A stretch of DNA of 64,000 bases from Metapseudomonas otitidis (GTDB taxonomy: Bacteria > Pseudomonadota > Gammaproteobacteria > Pseudomonadales > Pseudomonadaceae): NCBI RefSeq assembly GCF_900111835.1, contig NZ_FOJP01000019.1, positions 62,001-126,000 on the forward strand, in the 5' to 3' direction. Below, piece after piece: positions 27,713 to 36,657 of this stretch. Both the position numbers and the translations under genes were made by a program. Position 1 is the stretch's first letter; each line of letters opens with the position of its first letter. A model generated the notes under the pieces. The model saw nothing but the letters and a program-made list of their open reading frames with translations, did not search any database and was not told the origin of the DNA.

Positions 27713-30700
27713 CTACCAGGTATCCACGAACGACCGCTTGCGGCCTTCTGGTGCGGCGGAAGGCGCGGTGGCGTTGAGGCCGCGCAGGAGCCAGGCGCGG
27801 GTCTGCTCCGGGTCGATGACGGCGTCGATCTCCAGGAAGCTGGCCATGTTGATCGCCTTGCCGTTCTGGTAGGCCTTGTCGACCATCTTGCGGAACAGCC
27901 GCTCGCGCTCCCCGGCATCCTCCACGGCGGCCAGCTCCTTGGCGTAGCCCAGGCGCACCGCGCCTTCCAGCCCCATGGCGCCGAATTCGCCGCTGGGCCA
28001 GGCGACGGTGAACAGCGGCGAATGGAAGCTGCCGGCGGCCATGGCCTGGGCGCCCAGGCCGTAGCCCTTGCGCAGCACCACGGTGAACACCGGCACCTCC
28101 AGCGCGGCGGCGGCGACGAACATGCGCGAGACGTGGCGCACCGTGGCCTGCTTCTCCGACTCCGGACCGACCATGAAGCCGGGGGTGTCGCACAGCGACA
28201 GCAGCGGCAGGCCGAAGGCGTTGCACAGCTGCATGAAGCGCGCGGCCTTGTCGCCGGCCTGGGCGTCGATTGCGCCGCCGAGGTGGGCGGGGTTGTTGGC
28301 GATCAGCCCGAAGGGGCGCCCCTCGATGCGGATGAAGGCGGTGATCAGCCCCGGTGCGAAGGCGCGGCGCAGTTCCAGCACCGAGTCCGCGTCGGCCAGG
28401 GTCTCGATCAGCGCGCGGATGTCATAGACCCGCAGGCGGTTCTCCGGGATGGCGTGGCGCAGCGCACGCTGGTCGGCGCAGCGCCAGTCCGCCAGGCGGC
28501 CCTGGAAGTAGGACAGGTAGCGCTTGGCGGCGGCCACCGCTTCGGCCTCGTCCTCCACCAGGATGTCGATCACCCCGTTGGGCGCCTGCACGGCGGTCGG
28601 ACCGACCTCCTCGGCGCTGTAGCGACCCAGGCCGCCGCCCTCGATCATCGCCGGGCCGGCCATGCCGATGCTGGCGTTGCGGGTGGCGATGATCACATCG
28701 CAGCAGCCCAGCAGGGCCGCGTTGCCGGCGAAGCAGCGGCCTGAGACGACGCCCACCAGCGGCACCTGGCCGGAGAGCCGGGCCATGGCGACGAAGGTGT
28801 GGCAGTCCAGCCCGGCGACGCCGACGAAGTCCGAGTCCCCCGGCCGACCGCCGCCGCCCTCGGCGAACAGCACCAGGGGCAGGCGCCACTGTTCGGCGAG
28901 GCCGAGCATGCGGTCGGTCTTCTTGTGGTTCATCACCCCCTGGGTGCCGGCGAACACCGTGTAGTCGTAGGCGATGGTCATGCAGCGGGCGGCCTCGGCG
29001 CCGAAGGCGTCGGCGTTGACCGTGCCGATGCCGGCCACCAGGCCGTCGGCCGGGCTCTGCTCGATCAGCTCCTCCAGGCTGCGGCGCCGGCGCTGGGCGG
29101 CCAGGGCGAGGGCGCCGTATTCGATGAAGCTGCCGGCGTCGAGCAGGTCGTCGAGGTTCTCGCGGGTGGTGCGCTGGCCGGTCTTGCGGCGCTTGGCCAC
29201 CGCTTGCGGGCGGCGTTCGTCGCGGGTGATGGCGTGGCGTTCGAGCACTTCCGCGAGGTCGGCGCGGATGTGCGCCAGGTCCAGGCTTTCCTCGCTGGCC
29301 ACTGCCTCGCCGTCCACCTCCGCAGGCTCCAGGTAGAGCAGCGGCGCGCCTTCGAACAGGCTGTCGCCGGGCTGCACCGCCAGGGCGCGGACGCGGCCGC
29401 TGTGGCTGGCCTTGACCACGAACTCCATCTTCATCGCCTCCAGCACCGCCACCGGCTGGCCCAGGGCCACGCTGTCGCCTTCGGCCACGTCCAGGCTCAC
29501 CAGCACGCCCTGGCTGGGGGCCAGCAGCGGCAGGCAGCCGGGCGGGGCGTCGATGCCGCCTGCCGGTTCGACCTGCGGGGCGGCGCTGCTGACGAACAGG
29601 TGCGGGTGGGCGCTGGGCTGGGGCGCCAGCAGCTCGGGCAGGTGGCGTTCGAGGAAGCGGGTGTCCACCGGCGCCGCCAGTTCGGGGCGGCGCAGCAGGT
29701 TCTGCAGCAGGTGCAGGTTGCTCGCCACCCCTTCCAGGCGGAATTCGCAGAGGGCGCGGTAGGCCCGGCGCAGGGCGGCGGGCAGGTCGTCAGCCTGGAC
29801 GATCAGCTTGGCCAGCAGCGCGTCGTAACGCGGGTTGGTGGTGCAGCCGGCGTAGCCGTGGCCGTCCACCCGCAGGCCCGGGCCGCTGGGCGGCTCGTAG
29901 GCGCTGATGGTGCCGCCGGCGGGGCGGGTGCTGCCGTCGGCGAGCTGGGTCTCCAGGTTTACCCGCAGCTGCACGGCGACCCCGCGCGGGGCCACCGGCT
30001 CGTCCAGGCCGAGGTCCTCCAGGCGGGCGCCGGCCGCCAGGTGCAGCTGGGCCTGGACCAGGTCGACGCCGGTGATGGCCTCGGTGATGGTGTGCTCCAC
30101 CTGGATGCGCGGGTTGGCCTCCATGAACACGAAGTCGCCCCGGGCCGGGTCCACCAGGAACTCGAAGGTGCCCAGGCCCCGGTAGCCCGTTTCGCCGGCC
30201 AGGCGCAGGGCCGCATCGAGCATCCCCTGGCGCAGGGCCGGGGCGAGGTCGACGGCGGGGGCGATCTCCACCAGCTTCTGCTGGCGCCGTTGCAGGCTGC
30301 AATCGCGCTCCCACAGGTGGCTGACGCGCTCGCCATCACCCAGCACCTGCACCTCGATGTGCCGGGCGCCTTCGATCAGCCGTTCGACGTAGAGGTCGTC
30401 ACGGCCGAAGGCGGCGCGGGCTTCGGACTGGCAGCGGGCGTAGGCCTCGTCCAGCTCCTCCGCCCTATGCACCGGGCGCATGCCACGCCCGCCGCCGCCG
30501 GCCAGGGCCTTGAGCATCAGCGGGCCGTGGCTGGCGAGGAAGGCGCGGGCCTCTTCCAGCGAGGTGGGGCGGTTGGTGCCGGCGGCTAGGGGCACGCCGC
30601 AGCGCTCGGCCAGGGCGCGGGCGCGGGCCTTGTCGCCGAACAGATCGAGGGCCTCGGGCGCCGGGCCGACGAAGCGGATGCCGGCGGCCTCGCACTGGCG

Positions 30701-30982
30701 CGCCAACTCGGCGTTCTCGCTGAGGAAGCCGTAGCCGGGGTGCAGGGCGTCGCAGCCCTCGCGGCGGGCGATGGCCACCAGCTGGGCGATGTCCAGGTAG
30801 GCCGCCGGGCCCTGGCCGGCGAGGGCCACGGCGCGGTCGGCCTTGCGGGTGTGCAGGGCCGCGTGGTCGTCCTCGGCGTGGACGGCGACGCTGTCGATGC
30901 CCAGCTCGGCGGCGGCGCGGGCGATGCGGATGGCGATCTCGCCACGGTTGGCGATCAGCAGGCGTGCGAAGGGTCGGTTCAC
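27713..30982 (-). CDS. Single-chain acyl-CoA carboxylase (biotin carboxylase-BCCP-carboxyltransferase)
   Basis: 1089-residue multidomain enzyme. Biotin carboxylase at about 1-445 (ANRGEIAIRI, HPGYGFLSEN, ATP loop AGGGGRGM near 161-168, EANPRIQVEHT), biotinyl domain near 480-555 with EAMKM (biotin Lys about 518), and a fused N/C carboxyltransferase at about 590-1089. It should add CO2 to an acyl-CoA, probably the product of the ligase encoded just upstream, which it overlaps by 4 nt (GTGA). The GTG start at 30982 gives the exact N terminus; the apparent ORF up to 32266 is read-through of the ligase in another frame. It resembles the single-chain long-chain acyl-CoA carboxylase class. Confidence 0.92.
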   Translation of the reverse strand: MNRPFARLLIANRGEIAIRIARAAAELGIDSVAVHAEDDHAALHTRKADRAVALAGQGPAAYLDIAQLVAIARREGCDALHPGYGFLSENAELARQCEAAGIRFVGPAPEALDLFGDKARARALAERCGVPLAAGTNRPTSLEEARAFLASHGPLMLKALAGGGGRGMRPVHRAEELDEAYARCQSEARAAFGRDDLYVERLIEGARHIEVQVLGDGERVSHLWERDCSLQRRQQKLVEIAPAVDLAPALRQGMLDAALRLAGETGYRGLGTFEFLVDPARGDFVFMEANPRIQVEHTITEAITGVDLVQAQLHLAAGARLEDLGLDEPVAPRGVAVQLRVNLETQLADGSTRPAGGTISAYEPPSGPGLRVDGHGYAGCTTNPRYDALLAKLIVQADDLPAALRRAYRALCEFRLEGVASNLHLLQNLLRRPELAAPVDTRFLERHLPELLAPQPSAHPHLFVSSAAPQVEPAGGIDAPPGCLPLLAPSQGVLVSLDVAEGDSVALGQPVAVLEAMKMEFVVKASHSGRVRALAVQPGDSLFEGAPLLYLEPAEVDGEAVASEESLDLAHIRADLAEVLERHAITRDERRPQAVAKRRKTGQRTTRENLDDLLDAGSFIEYGALALAAQRRRRSLEELIEQSPADGLVAGIGTVNADAFGAEAARCMTIAYDYTVFAGTQGVMNHKKTDRMLGLAEQWRLPLVLFAEGGGGRPGDSDFVGVAGLDCHTFVAMARLSGQVPLVGVVSGRCFAGNAALLGCCDVIIATRNASIGMAGPAMIEGGGLGRYSAEEVGPTAVQAPNGVIDILVEDEAEAVAAAKRYLSYFQGRLADWRCADQRALRHAIPENRLRVYDIRALIETLADADSVLELRRAFAPGLITAFIRIEGRPFGLIANNPAHLGGAIDAQAGDKAARFMQLCNAFGLPLLSLCDTPGFMVGPESEKQATVRHVSRMFVAAAALEVPVFTVVLRKGYGLGAQAMAAGSFHSPLFTVAWPSGEFGAMGLEGAVRLGYAKELAAVEDAGERERLFRKMVDKAYQNGKAINMASFLEIDAVIDPEQTRAWLLRGLNATAPSAAPEGRKRSFVDTW

Positions 30983-32670
30983 AGCAAGGCTTCCAGTTCG
31001 TTCTTCTTGATCTTCCCGGTGGCGGTCATCGGCATCGCCGGCAGCAGCCGCACCTCCGGTACTTTGTAGACGGCCATGGCGTCCTGGCACCAGGCGACCA
31101 GGCTTTCCGGCGTCTCCTCGGCGCCCGGCTTGAGCACGATGAACGCCACCGGCTGCTGCCCGCGCTGCTCGTGGGGGCGGCCCAGCACGGCGCTGGCCAG
31201 CACGGCCGGGTGCTGGCCGAGCAGCGCCTCCAGCTCGCTGGGGAACACGCTCATGCCGTTGACCTTGAGCATCTCCTTGCGCCGGCCCAGGTAGCGGATG
31301 AAGCCGCGTTCGTCGATCACCCCCAGGTCGCCGGTGTGCAGCCAGCCGTCGCGCAGCACCTCGGCGCTGGCCTCCGGGCGCTGCCAGTAGCCCTTGAGCA
31401 GCGAGGGCGAGCGCAGGCACAGCTCGCCTTCGCGGCCCAGGGGCAGCAGGGCGCCGCTGTCGAAATCGCAGACCTTGAACTCGGTGCCCGGCACCGGCAG
31501 ACCGACGAAGGTGGGCGCCTGGCTGAGGTCGAAGTCGCCGTCCTGCAGGCCGTAGGTGAAGGTGTCGCAGGTGTGGGTCTCGGTCATGCCGAAGGCGAAT
31601 TCGTAGAGGGTGCAGCCGGTGAGCTGGCGCCAGCGCGCGCGGTAGTCGCGGGTCAGTTTCTTGACGAGGGAGATGGCACCGACCCGGCGCAGGCTGGCGA
31701 AGTCGAATTCGCCGACGCGGGGGTGGTCCAGCACCTCGGCGGCGCTGTCCACCAGCAGGCCGCAGTGGCTGACGCGGTAGTGCTGCACGGCGGCCATGAA
31801 GGCGTCCGCATCCCAGCGGGCCAGCAGCACTAGGGCGCAGCCGGCGTAGACCGGGAACAGCAGGCCGGCGTTCTCCCCGGCGATCCAGAATTCGGGGAGG
31901 AAGTTGAGCATCACCGACTGCGGATCCAGCCCGAGGGCCACCGGCACGAAGCTGGCGCAGGTGTAGAGCATGTCGCCGTGGGTGTGGATGCAGCCCTTGG
32001 GCAGGCCGGTGGTGCCGCCGGTGTAGTTCAGCGCGGCGGCGTCCTCCAGGCGCGGCTGGTGGCTGGGCGTCGGCGCCTGGCAGGCGGCCAGGGCGGGGTA
32101 GAAGTCCAGGCAGTCCTCGGCGCTGGCCTTGGGCGCCATCAGCAGGTCGGGCAGCGGCAGGCTCGGCGTGGCCGGGCGCAGTTCGCCGAGGCTGGTGGCG
32201 ATCAGCAGGCGCACCGGGGTTTCCGCCTGCACCGCGCGCACCACCGGCAGCAGCTGGTCGAAGCACAGCAGCACGGCGGCGCCGCTGTCATTGAGCTGGT
32301 AGGCCAGCTCCAGCCCCTTGGACAGCGGGCTGACCGGCGCATAGAGCGCGCCGCACTTGAGGATGCCCCAGAAGGCGATGTGCAGCTGCGGGCAGTTGGG
32401 CAGGAACACCGCGACCCGGTCCCCCGGCACCACGCCGCGCTCCACCAGCAGGGCGGCGAAGCGGTCGCTCAGGCGGTCCAGCTCCGCCCAGTCCAGGCGG
32501 TGGCCGTAGAAGTGCACGGCAGCGGCTTCGGGCTGGCGCCGCGCCCATTCGCGCAGGTAGTCGGTGAGCGGGCGTTCCCCCAGCGGGTACTGGGGCGTAC
32601 GGGGCAGGCCCTGGGGCCAGGCGAGCTTGCGGCGTTCGGCGAGCGCCTGCAGGTAGGCGTGTTCGTTCAT
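30979..32670 (-). CDS. AMP-forming acyl-CoA ligase
   Basis: 563-residue adenylate-forming ligase. The P-loop YTGGTTGLPKG is at about 216-226, the GMTET motif is present, then the LHTGDLG hinge region and a C-terminal Lys in the GKIKK context. It activates a carboxylic acid to its CoA ester. Translationally coupled to the single-chain carboxylase, so the pair should convert a free acid into a carboxylated acyl-CoA. No acyl-CoA dehydrogenase or hydratase is in the cluster, so the acid cannot be named. Divergent LysR gene upstream. Confidence 0.9.
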   Translation of the reverse strand: MNEHAYLQALAERRKLAWPQGLPRTPQYPLGERPLTDYLREWARRQPEAAAVHFYGHRLDWAELDRLSDRFAALLVERGVVPGDRVAVFLPNCPQLHIAFWGILKCGALYAPVSPLSKGLELAYQLNDSGAAVLLCFDQLLPVVRAVQAETPVRLLIATSLGELRPATPSLPLPDLLMAPKASAEDCLDFYPALAACQAPTPSHQPRLEDAAALNYTGGTTGLPKGCIHTHGDMLYTCASFVPVALGLDPQSVMLNFLPEFWIAGENAGLLFPVYAGCALVLLARWDADAFMAAVQHYRVSHCGLLVDSAAEVLDHPRVGEFDFASLRRVGAISLVKKLTRDYRARWRQLTGCTLYEFAFGMTETHTCDTFTYGLQDGDFDLSQAPTFVGLPVPGTEFKVCDFDSGALLPLGREGELCLRSPSLLKGYWQRPEASAEVLRDGWLHTGDLGVIDERGFIRYLGRRKEMLKVNGMSVFPSELEALLGQHPAVLASAVLGRPHEQRGQQPVAFIVLKPGAEETPESLVAWCQDAMAVYKVPEVRLLPAMPMTATGKIKKNELEALL

Positions 32671-32754
32671 GGGGCCTCGCTAGGGTTTGTTCTTGTGGTG
32701 CGGGGTCCGGGCATCCTAGGCAGCCCCCAGGGGCGTGGGAACTGATGGTTGTTC

Positions 32755-32770
32755 ATTCACGATCATGAAT
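32755..32770. promoter_or_regulatory. LysR-type operator candidate
   Basis: ATTCACGATCATGAAT is a 16-bp near-palindrome containing the T-N11-A pattern, between the acyl-CoA ligase and LysR genes (84 and 90 bp from the two starts). Divergent placement is typical of a LysR autoregulatory and activation site. Confidence 0.58.
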
Positions 32771-32860
32771 TTGCTGCATGGTTGGTGTAGGTGGCGCTAG
32801 GGTGCCGTGCATGACCGGTGCAGAGGGGCGGGCACCCTCCGTGAGCGTGGAGGCGCAACC

Positions 32861-33808
32861 ATGAATAAGGAACATGAATGGCCAGCCCTTGGCCGTGTTG
32901 ATCTGAACCTGTTCCGCGTCTTCGACGTGATCCACCGCGAACGCAACCTGACCCGCGCGGCGGCGGTGCTGCACCTCAGCCAGTCGGCCATCAGCCACGC
33001 CCTGGCGCGCCTGCGCGAGCAACTGGGGGACCCGCTGTTCGTCCGCGAGGGGCGCGGCGTGGCCCCCACCCCGGTGGCCCTGCGCCTGGCCCCGGTGGTG
33101 AGCGAGGCCCTGGCGCTGCTGCAGGGCGGGGTGGACCGGCTGCAGCAGTTCGACCCGACGCGGGACTCGCGCACCTTCATCCTCAACATGCCCGAGCAGC
33201 TGGAGCCGCTGCTGCTGCCGCCCATCGTTGCCGCCCTGCGCCCGCACCTGCCCCGGGTCGGCGTGCGCAGCACCAGCGTGCGCTGGGGCGAGCTGAAGCT
33301 GGAGATGGCCGCCGGGCACATCGACCTGGCCGTGGAGGTGGCGCGCCCGGCGGATGCCGAGCTGCGCCAGTGCCAGTTGCTGCGGGAGCCGCTGCGGGTG
33401 CTGGCCGGCCCGGCCTTCGTCGGCGAACTGGACACCGAGCGCTACCTGGCGGCGCGGCACATCGCCGTCACCTCGAGGCGGCGCAGCATCTCGGTGGAGG
33501 ACCTGGCCCTGGACAGCCTCGGCCTCTCGCGCCACGTGGTGCAGCGTTGCCAGCACTACCTCACCGCCGCGCAACTGGCCGCCGGCAGCGACGGGCTGCT
33601 GACCGTGGCCGCGGCCTACTGCCCGATGCTGACGCGCATCGCACCGCTGCGGGAACTGCCGATGCCGCTGCCCCTGCCGCCGGTGACGCTGAACCTGTAC
33701 TGGCACGAACAGGCGGCCGGCGAGCCGGGCAACCGCTGGCTGCGCGAGCGCTTGCTGGCCCAGCTCGGCGAGGGGCTTGCCGCTCCGCAGGTCCTCGCGT
33801 ATCAGTAG
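32861..33808 (+). CDS. LysR-type transcriptional regulator
   Basis: 315-residue regulator: winged HTH at about residues 12-71 (LNLFRVFDVIHRERNLTRAA, SQSAISHALARLRE) and a periplasmic-binding-like effector domain (about 95-300), of the NodD/LeuO-like branch. The ATG at 32861 has GGAGG at good spacing; an in-frame start at 32807 is less likely. Divergent from the ligase-carboxylase pair, which it probably controls in response to the acid substrate or its CoA ester. Confidence 0.9.
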   Translation: MNKEHEWPALGRVDLNLFRVFDVIHRERNLTRAAAVLHLSQSAISHALARLREQLGDPLFVREGRGVAPTPVALRLAPVVSEALALLQGGVDRLQQFDPTRDSRTFILNMPEQLEPLLLPPIVAALRPHLPRVGVRSTSVRWGELKLEMAAGHIDLAVEVARPADAELRQCQLLREPLRVLAGPAFVGELDTERYLAARHIAVTSRRRSISVEDLALDSLGLSRHVVQRCQHYLTAAQLAAGSDGLLTVAAAYCPMLTRIAPLRELPMPLPLPPVTLNLYWHEQAAGEPGNRWLRERLLAQLGEGLAAPQVLAYQ

Positions 33809-33834
33809 GCGCCTTCCTCCGGAAAGGACTCGCC

Positions 33835-34740
33835 ATGAACGAGCTGCTGCACAGCCTGGACTGGGTGCTGCCCCTGCGCAGCGACGCACTGACGCCGCTG
33901 ATGCGCTTCTTCACCCTGCTGGGCTACGAGAAGTTCATCCTCTTCTTCCTGCCGCTGGGCTACTGGGCCTGGCAGCGCACGGTGTTCTTCCGCCTGCTGG
34001 TGCTGGTGGCGGTGACCGCGCTGCTCAACGCCTGGCTCAAGGACTACTGGCAGGACCCGCGCCCGGACATTGCCCTGCGCATGGACCACGAGGTGGGCGA
34101 GAGCTTCGGCCTGCCCAGCGGCCACGCGCAGCTGTCGGTGGTGTTGTGGTTCTGGCTGGCGCTGGAAGTGCGCCGCCTGTGGTTCTGGGGGCTGGCCTGC
34201 GTGCTGGTGACGGGCATCCTGTTCAGCCGCCTGTACCTGGGTGCCCACGACATCGAAGACCTGCTCGGCGGCAGCGCCCTGGGCCTGGCGACCCTCGGCC
34301 TGTTCGCCCTGGCCAGGCGCTGGCGCTTCTGGCGCGAGGGCCCGGCGCTGGCCCACCTGGCGCTGGTGGTGGCGGTGTCGGCGGCCTTCGCGCTCACCTG
34401 GCGCGGCGAGCCGCCGAGCTACGTACCGTTGCTGGCAGGGCTGATGCTGGTGGTGATCATCGGCTACCGGCGCGTGGGGTTCAGCGTGGCGGTGCCGCTG
34501 TGGCGACGGGTGACGGCGGCGGTGCTGGGTGCGCTGGCCTTCATCGGCCTGCAGTGGGGGTTGAAGCACACGGGGCTGGCGCTGCATCTGGAGGGTCCGG
34601 CCTGGCAGGCCTTCCGTGGCCTGGCCATCGGCACCTTCGTCGCGGTGCTGGCGCCCTGGGTGCTGGTGCGCCTGGGCCTGTTGGCCCCCGCGCCGGCACG
34701 GGACGAGGCGCCGGTCGACGCCTTGCCCCGCGCTGCCTGA
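33835..34740 (+). CDS. PAP2-family membrane phosphatase
   Basis: 301-residue membrane enzyme with the three acid-phosphatase motifs: K69xxxxxxR76P77, P94SGH97 and S131R132xxxxxH138xxxD142. About eight helices; the C-terminal third (about 170-290) is extra membrane domain without known motifs. Likely dephosphorylates a lipid phosphate or isoprenyl pyrophosphate at the periplasmic face. It follows the LysR gene by 26 nt and may be co-transcribed; convergent with the cupin gene. Confidence 0.88.
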   Translation: MNELLHSLDWVLPLRSDALTPLMRFFTLLGYEKFILFFLPLGYWAWQRTVFFRLLVLVAVTALLNAWLKDYWQDPRPDIALRMDHEVGESFGLPSGHAQLSVVLWFWLALEVRRLWFWGLACVLVTGILFSRLYLGAHDIEDLLGGSALGLATLGLFALARRWRFWREGPALAHLALVVAVSAAFALTWRGEPPSYVPLLAGLMLVVIIGYRRVGFSVAVPLWRRVTAAVLGALAFIGLQWGLKHTGLALHLEGPAWQAFRGLAIGTFVAVLAPWVLVRLGLLAPAPARDEAPVDALPRAA

Positions 34741-34744
34741 GCCC

Positions 34745-35131
34745 TCAGGCGCTGCGTTCCACCCGCAGCGGGTAGGCCGAGCGCTCGCTCTCGCCCTTCT
34801 CCGGCAGCACCGCCAGGATCGACGCGGCCTTCGCCTCCAGGCGGTACCAGAGCCCGCGCGGGACCACATAGAGCGAGCCCGCCGGCAGGGGCTCGCGTAC
34901 CAGCCCGATCACCGCCAGCAGGCTGATCTCCATTTCACCTTCCAGCACCTGCAACAGCGCATCGCCCTCGGGGTGGCGCTGCCACGGGCCTTCGCCGTCC
35001 AGGTGGCCCAACTGCACCGAGGCCGGGCCCGGCTGGAAGGGCGCGACCGGCTGCAGCTCGGCACAGGCCGGCGCGAAGGGATGGGGTTTGGGGATGCCGT
35101 CGAGCACGGCCTGGATGGGGATCGCTTTCAT
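34745..35131 (-). CDS. Cupin-domain protein
   Basis: 128-residue single-domain cupin. The first motif is present in relaxed form (WQRHPEGDALLQVLEGEMEI, residues about 50-69), the second as PAGSLYVVPRGLWYRLEA. The usual HxH pair is reduced to a single His in motif 1 and none is obvious in motif 2, so metal binding is doubtful. Function unknown. A long dyad (35203-35240) separates it from the porin operon. Confidence 0.75.
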   Translation of the reverse strand: MKAIPIQAVLDGIPKPHPFAPACAELQPVAPFQPGPASVQLGHLDGEGPWQRHPEGDALLQVLEGEMEISLLAVIGLVREPLPAGSLYVVPRGLWYRLEAKAASILAVLPEKGESERSAYPLRVERSA

Positions 35132-35202
35132 GGGGGCCTCCCGGTGCGTGGGTCCGGGGACGTTAGCAGCCCGGGTGCCTCGGACGTTTCTGAAAGACCT
35201 GT

Positions 35203-35240
35203 ACGGCCAGGCGATGCCATGCCCTCCACCGCCTGGCCGT
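35203..35240 (-). terminator. Hairpin after the porin operon
   Basis: ACGGCCAGGCG / CGCCTGGCCGT, an 11-bp perfect inverted repeat with a 16-nt loop, begins 21 nt past the porin stop on the minus strand. A short pyrimidine stretch follows. Probable end of the 35261-41171 operon. Confidence 0.55.
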
Positions 35241-35260
35241 CAGGGCATTTCAAGCACCCG

Positions 35261-36628
35261 TCAGAACAACGCCAGGCTGTAGGTGAGGAAGACCCGGTTC
35301 TGGTCGACGTCGGTGCTCGCCTGGCTGCGCAGGCTGGCGTTGCGCCAGGTGATGCCCAGGCCCTTGGCCGGCCCGGCCTGCACCACGTAGGCCAGGGTGA
35401 AGTCCCGCTCCCACTCCTGCAGGTGCCCGCGTTCGGAGCGGATGCCGCTGCCCTTGAGGTAGGCGATGTTGCTGGTCAGCCCCGGCAGCCCCCAGGTGCC
35501 GAAGTCCAGCCCGTACTGGGCCAGCCAGGTGCGTTCGCCGGCGCGGGCGAAGCTGTTCAGCTGGCGGTCGGTGATCAGGTAGACGTCGCTGCCGTTGCCC
35601 TGGTTGGGCTGGATGAAGTGGCTGTCGCCGCTCAGGCGCTGATAGCCGGCGCCGAGGGTGTGGGCGCCGAGGCTCCAGCTGAACAGGGCGCTCCAGGCGC
35701 GGTTGTCCACCTTGCCGCGATGGGCGCCGCTCTCGCCGTTGCCGGGGCCGTAGTAGCCGGCAGCGGTGTAGCCCTCGGCGCGGCCGCTGCGGCTGGCGTT
35801 GCGGCCCGTGGCGCGGGTGTCGAAGTGGCGCAGGTCGGTCTTCAGCGTGCCCTGGGGCAGCGCCTGCTCGTGGTTGAGGCCGACGAAGTGCTGGCGATAG
35901 AAGTCCTCCAGCTGGCCCAGGTAGTACTGCACCTGCAACTGCTCGTTGACCTGGTAATCCAGGCCGAGGAAGTCGAAGGCGTCGCTGTGGCGGGCCGGCG
36001 CCGCGCTGACGGCGTTGCCGGGCTTGCGCGGGCTGTTGGCGCCGTTGATGGAAAGGTCGTCTCGGTGGCTCTGGGCGCGCCCCTTGGCCTGGCGCAGGCG
36101 GCCAGCCAGCAGGGTGAGGTCGTCGAACTCGCGCACCGTCAGCTGGGCGCCTTCGAAGGTCTGCGGCAGCAGGCGCCCGTCGTTGGCCTTGATCACCGGC
36201 AGGCGCGGGATCAGGGTGCCGACCCGCGCCTCGCTGGCGCCGACCCGCAGCTTGGCGGTGAGCCCGAGGCTGCTGAATTCATCGCGGGCGCGGCCGTTGT
36301 GCTCCAGGGGGAACAGCGTGCTGGGGGTGCGGGCCTGGCCGGCCTTGCCGGCGCGGCCACCGCCGTCCAGGCGAAGGCCGAGCAGGCCGAGGGCGTCGAG
36401 GCCGACGCCCACCGTGCCTTCGGTGTAGCCGGACTGGTAGTCCAGGCGCAGGCCCTGGCCCCATTCCTCGGTCTGGCCGGCGTGGCCGTCGCGGTTGTCC
36501 TGGTTGAAGTAGAAGTTGCGCAGCGACAGGGTGGCGTGGCTGTCGTCGAGGAAGCCGCCCGCCTCGGCCAGGCCCAGGGCGAGGGCCAGCGACAGGGCGA
36601 GGGGTAGGCGGAAATGGATGGCGGTCAT
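35261..36628 (-). CDS. OprD-family outer membrane porin
   Basis: 455-residue outer-membrane channel: signal peptide about 1-23 (ending AEA), then GGFLDDSHATLSLRNFYFN, the usual OprD-family opening, an 18-strand barrel, and a C-terminal Phe. OprD porins take up specific small solutes such as amino acids, carboxylates or peptides. Last gene of the ABC importer-phosphatase operon (29-nt gap from the phosphatase), so it is likely the outer-membrane entry for the same substrate. The ATG at 36628 starts the signal peptide. Confidence 0.9.
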   Translation of the reverse strand: MTAIHFRLPLALSLALALGLAEAGGFLDDSHATLSLRNFYFNQDNRDGHAGQTEEWGQGLRLDYQSGYTEGTVGVGLDALGLLGLRLDGGGRAGKAGQARTPSTLFPLEHNGRARDEFSSLGLTAKLRVGASEARVGTLIPRLPVIKANDGRLLPQTFEGAQLTVREFDDLTLLAGRLRQAKGRAQSHRDDLSINGANSPRKPGNAVSAAPARHSDAFDFLGLDYQVNEQLQVQYYLGQLEDFYRQHFVGLNHEQALPQGTLKTDLRHFDTRATGRNASRSGRAEGYTAAGYYGPGNGESGAHRGKVDNRAWSALFSWSLGAHTLGAGYQRLSGDSHFIQPNQGNGSDVYLITDRQLNSFARAGERTWLAQYGLDFGTWGLPGLTSNIAYLKGSGIRSERGHLQEWERDFTLAYVVQAGPAKGLGITWRNASLRSQASTDVDQNRVFLTYSLALF

Positions 36629-36657
36629 GGCGTGTCCTCCTTGTGACCTCGGGCGGT

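Noticed and set aside
26890-27918. 342-codon version of the exported hypothetical protein
   Set aside because: The added sequence runs through REP DNA and into the carboxylase gene; a GTG with good ribosome-binding site and signal peptide at 27426 is better.
27713-32266. A single 1517-codon ORF over the carboxylase and most of the ligase
   Set aside because: The first 428 codons are Arg/Pro/Gly-rich out-of-frame reading of the ligase gene; the true start is the GTG at 30982 with the canonical biotin carboxylase N terminus.
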